Below are positions 60,901 to 64,000 of a DNA stretch of 64,000 nt, in pieces. The notes beneath the pieces were generated by a model. It had not been told where the DNA came from, made no database searches, and saw only the letters and a list, made by a program, of their open reading frames with translations. The first letter of the stretch is position 1. Each line of letters begins with the position of its first letter. A program made the translations under genes and the position numbers. This DNA is from Prorocentrum cordatum (lineage: Eukaryota; Sar; Dinophyceae; Prorocentrales; Prorocentraceae), in NCBI GenBank assembly GCA_963575745.1, contig CAUYUJ010019337.1, positions 568,287-632,286 on the forward strand. Reading direction: 5' to 3'.

Positions 60901-62080
60901 CCTAGCCACTTCGAAAGCGGGGATCTCAGATCGCAGCCCCCCAGGGATGGCGAGGTCTAATTTGAATCCGCGCGTGGCGTCACTGTGCTGGGCCCCCCAG
61001 CAGGCCTCGAAAGTGGCGACAGTTTCACAGATCGCAGCCCCCCCCGAGGTCAGACTGTCTCCATTCACAGATCGCAGAGGGATCTAATTTGCGTGTGGCG
61101 TCACTGTGCTGGGCCCCCCAGCAGGCCTCGAAAGTGGCGACAGTTTCACAGATCGCAGCCCCCCCCAGGGATGGCGAGGTCTAATTTGAATCTGCGTGTG
61201 GCGTCACTGTGCTGGGCCCCCCAGCAGGCCTCGAAAGTGGCGACAGTTTCACAGATCGCAGCCCCCCAGGGATGGCGAGGTCTAATTTGAATCCGCCCGT
61301 GGCGTCACTGTGCTGGGCCCCCCAGCAGGCCTCGAAAGTGGCGACAGTTTCACAGATCGCAGCCCCCCAGGGATGGCGAGGTCTAATTTGAATCTGCGTG
61401 TGGCGTCACTGTGCTGGGCCCCCCAGCAGGCCTCGAAAGTGGCGACAGTTTCACAGATCGCAGCCCCCCAGGGATGGCGAGGTCTAATTTGGGTCCGCGG
61501 TGCGTCACTGTGCTGGGCCCCCCAGCAGGCCTCGAAAGTGGCGACAGTTTCACAGATCGCAGCCCCCCAGGGATGGCGAGGTCTAATTTGAAGTCCGCGG
61601 TGCGTCACTGTGCTGGGCCCCCCAGCAGGCCTCGAAAGTGGCGACAGTTTCACAGATCGCAGCCCCCCAGGGATGGCGAGGTCTAATTTGAATCTGCCCG
61701 TGGCGTCACTGTGCTGGGCCCCCCAGCAGGCCTCGAAAGTGGCGACAGTTTCACAGATCGCAGCCCCCCAGGGAGGGCGAGGTCTAATTTGGATCTGCCG
61801 CGATTACCCTCTATGCTGGACCCCCCAGCAGGCCTCGAAAGTGGCGACAGTTTCACAGATCGCAGCCCCCCAGGGAGGGCGAGGTCTAATTTGGATCTGC
61901 CGCGATTACCCTCTATGCTGGACCCCCCAGCAGGCCTCGAAAGTGGCGACAGTTTCACAGATCGCAGCCCCCCCCCCCAGGGATGGCGAGGTCTAATTTG
62001 AATCTGCCGCGATTACCCTCTATGCTGAGCCCCCCAGCAGGCCTCGAAAGTGGCGACAGTTTCACAGATCGCAGCCCCCC
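60901..62080. repeat. 102-bp satellite array, second copy, about 11 units
   Basis: Same unit as 58,200-59,580; spacings are mostly 99-103 bp here, with 121 bp at one interrupted unit (about 61,040-61,090). The last three units are of the 'gattaccctctatgctgga' type, as in the first array, so the arrays were duplicated as a block. Confidence 0.9.
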
Positions 62081-62470
62081 GCAGGCAAGACAGAAAGAGG
62101 CAGGAAAGAGGCGGGAGGCGGGAGGAGGAAGGACGCGACCACACTGCTCTATTCAAAACGAATACCCAACCAAGGAGGGTTGGGAAAAACCTTGGGTTGT
62201 TCAACAAATTCGCCTTCTTCGGCCATCTTGGAGGTCATCCGAGATCGCTCTGAACAGATGCTTGAAACCAGCCTTTCAGACACCCAACTGTTTCGAGGAT
62301 GTCTCAGGCGAGGGCCCTATTTTCGAGGATCCGAAAATTAGGCAAGCGAGTTCAACATCCCCGCTTTGCGAGGATGTCTCAGGCGAAACGGTCATTTTTA
62401 GTATAAGACGTCTTAAACGATAGCCTCCGACATCTCGATTTTGTGAGGATGTCTCACGCGAAACGCTGGA
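62081..62470. repeat. Junction segment and 'gaggatgtctc' units
   Basis: 62,081-62,190 repeats 59,581-59,690. 62,190-62,470 repeats sequence from 57,780-57,960 and the 'gaggatgtctcaggcgaaac' family. Confidence 0.75.
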
Positions 62471-62705
62471 CCCCCCCACTTGATAAATGTTTTCCCCTCC
62501 GGGCCGATAACCAACGTCCGTCGCGCGACTCTAAAGAGTCTTAGCGCGCTTACCGTCATCCGCCACGTCCCGGTCAAGGCCCGACCCCGCCACCACTCAC
62601 TCCTCCCCTGGATCCCTCCACTTGATAAATATTTCCCCTCCGGGCCGATGAGCCACGTCGATCGCGCGACTCTTCGAGTCTAAGCGCACTTTTTGGCTAG
62701 CGCTG
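62471..62705. repeat. Two copies of a hairpin-bearing unit of about 145 bp
   Basis: 'ccacttgataaat' - 'cccctccgggccgat' - 'cgcgcgactct' occurs at 62,477-62,550 and 62,618-62,690. Each copy ends in a potential hairpin: 'gactctaaagagtc' and 'gactcttcgagtc', with outer GCGCG...CGCGC pairing in the first copy. The second is followed by five T. Confidence 0.65.
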
Positions 62706-62747
62706 CACCACTTCACTCTGATGCTTTGCGTTGGGTCCTGAGCCCAG

Positions 62748-63554
62748 CTAGTCACTGTTAAATGCCGTGGTGGACGCACGCGCGGTGGTCCCACCACCGC
62801 CGCCGGCTACCACTGTAGGGCGCGCGGCGTATGTAAGGGTCCCGTCATCCGCCAGGACCCCTACAGAGGCAAGCTCTGATTGGGGATCTAGTAATGCGCC
62901 GCCTGATTCCTCCTCAAGAAAAACAAGCCTGAGAAGAAGCATGTTGTCCATTGTCACCCCCGGGCCAAGCGTGGATACGTTCAAAACCACCCCCTGGCAC
63001 CATCCCTGGCAGAATCCCCACCACTTTTCTTGAACCGCTTCCAGCCGTTGCGATAAGGAGGCTCCCCGACGGCCATCGGAAGGCTTAAAAGGGTAATCGC
63101 ACAGACTCGTCGTCCACCTCCCGCTCGAGCTTCTCCTGCTGCTCAGCCTCCTCCCCTGCACATCCCTCCCAAGATCGGAGAGGACCTGGCCGTGGCCACG
63201 AGAGGCCCCCCCAAACAAAATTACCCTGGCGACGTACCCAACTCCTGCGCAATGCGGGGCAGGAGTAGCTTGGGAGATTTGACGAGAAGGCGGCGACGTG
63301 ACATGGACGCATAAACTTCTGCGAGCGGCATTTGGAAGGTTCGCAGGTCCCCAATCAAGGGAAAAACGATGAGTGACTAAGTGAACCCCTGAGTCGCTAA
63401 GGAAGACGCAAGGTCCGAAAGGAGACCGTGGGCAAGGGGCTTGCAACGGCGGCGGGGCAACAACAACAACATGCCATGGCCGCCCAGGGACGGCGAGGTC
63501 CCGCTCAGGTCTGCGCAGTGCCTCACTCCGCTGGACCCACCAGCAGCCTTCCAA
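62748..63554 (-). CDS. Doubtful ORF, 268 codons
   Basis: The C-terminal 100 residues ('RLEAVQEKWWGFCQGWCQGV', 'VTMDNMLLLRLVFLEEESGG', 'ELASVGVLADDGTLTYAARP') look protein-like. The N-terminal part reads through the third array leader (63,221-63,300) and the start of the third array, so it is unlikely to be real. The short segment at 62,850-62,887 recurs at about 55,665-55,700. No family recognised. Confidence 0.25.
   Translation of the reverse strand: MEGCWWVQRSEALRRPERDLAVPGRPWHVVVVAPPPLQAPCPRSPFGPCVFLSDSGVHLVTHRFSLDWGPANLPNAARRSLCVHVTSPPSRQISQATPAPHCAGVGYVARVILFGGASRGHGQVLSDLGRDVQGRRLSSRRSSSGRWTTSLCDYPFKPSDGRRGASLSQRLEAVQEKWWGFCQGWCQGVVLNVSTLGPGVTMDNMLLLRLVFLEEESGGALLDPQSELASVGVLADDGTLTYAARPTVVAGGGGGTTARASTTAFNSD
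63221..63470. repeat. Third copy of the array leader
   Basis: 'attaccctggcgacgtaccc' at about 63,222 and a purine-rich follow-on, as at 58,008 and 60,714. It again precedes a satellite array. Confidence 0.75.
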
Positions 63555-64000
63555 AGTGGGGAGCCCACCAGCAGCCCTCGAAAGTGGCGACAGTTGCGCA
63601 GATCGCAGCCCCCCAGGAACGGCGAAGTCTCGCTCAGGTCTGCGCGGTGCCTCACTCCGCTGGACCCTACAAAAGCCCTCGAAAGTGGCGACGGTTTCGC
63701 AGATCGCAGCCCCCCCCCAGGGACTGCAAGGTCTACCTCAGGTCTGGGCGGTGCCTCACTCCGCTGGACCTTCCAGCAGCCCTCGAAAGTGGCGACAGTT
63801 GCGCAGATCGCAGACCCCCAGGGACGGCGAGGTCTAGCTCAGGTCCGCGCGGTGCCTCACTCCGCTGGACCCACCAGCAGCCCTCGAAAGCGGCGACAGT
63901 TGCGCAGATCGCAGACCGCCAGGGACGGCGAGGTCTCCCTCAGGTCTGCGCGGTGCCTCACTCCGCTGGACCCACCAGCAGCCCTCGAAAGTGGCGACAG
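63471..64000. repeat. 102-bp satellite array, third (diverged) copy
   Basis: 'ccctcgaaagtggcgacag' recurs about every 101-102 bp (63,577, 63,678, 63,780, 63,882, 63,982). Units differ consistently from the first two arrays ('gttgcgcagatcgcag', 'cctcactccgctggaccca'), so this array is older or belongs to another subfamily. It runs off the end of the window. Confidence 0.85.

Overview
The window reads as nuclear DNA of a dinoflagellate (Symbiodinium/Polarella/Prorocentrum type). Three things point that way: the Copia-like reverse transcriptase and integrase have the wording typical of dinoflagellate Copia elements (KGRVIFDGS, FQELSRSP, ADARQAY, YGHPDSGGYWE, LIIYVDD, IDPPTAVGRYLG); there are remnants of the EKGE/LLSE-type pentatricopeptide genes that are very numerous in dinoflagellates; and most of the DNA is GC-rich tandem and modular repeat. 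No intact host gene is recognisable and there is no prokaryotic gene organisation. The species call is inference.

Layout: (1) 1-4.2 kb holds tandem arrays (about 85-bp and 77-bp units), a tandem duplication of about 1 kb, and long CTC polypyrimidine tracts. (2) 4.2-17.5 kb is a mosaic of one composite repeat built from the same modules in the same order: leader, (CAA)n, hairpin module, GC-rich module, (ACG)n/(GAGCGA)n, GGGCCACGAAGGGC array, and a 'TCTCGAGCGRGAGCG' array. A decayed PPR-type gene sits at 11.6-12.5 kb. (3) 17,546-24,231, minus strand, is a DIRS-like tyrosine-recombinase retrotransposon with split direct repeats in the order A1 - gag/RT/RNase H - B1A2 - YR - B2. It interrupts a second copy of a module seen uninterrupted at 15.8-16.2 kb. 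(4) 24.2-29.1 kb returns to the modular repeat, including a (CTATG)n array, an alternating 84/85-bp array, a (TAC)n microsatellite of about 430 bp and a GGA-rich block.

(5) 29,103-52,364, minus strand, is a giant LTR element of 23,262 bp. It has two 298-bp direct LTRs (about 13 substitutions, no indel by eye), a 5-bp target duplication GATTG, a PBS-like and a PPT-like site. It carries a Copia-order core (Gag, protease, integrase, RT/RNase H), broken by frameshifts, plus about 11.6 kb of extra coding sequence between pol and the 3' LTR. That cargo begins with a methyltransferase-like domain and includes an ADP-ribosyltransferase-like 'YHGTS' protein and several proteins I do not recognise.

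(6) 52.4-55.6 kb repeats the composite modules, CAA/ATC tracts and a (GGGCTATA)n minisatellite. (7) 55.7-64 kb is a set of nested segmental duplications: a unit of about 857 bp in tandem, then three copies of a conserved leader each followed by an array of 102-bp units that stays open on both strands.

The recognisable coding capacity is almost all retroelement. The points most worth following are the giant Copia with its accessory block, the DIRS element with its unusual gene order and TFIIS-N-like domain, and the ordered modular repeat. Coordinates of repeats are by-eye boundaries.
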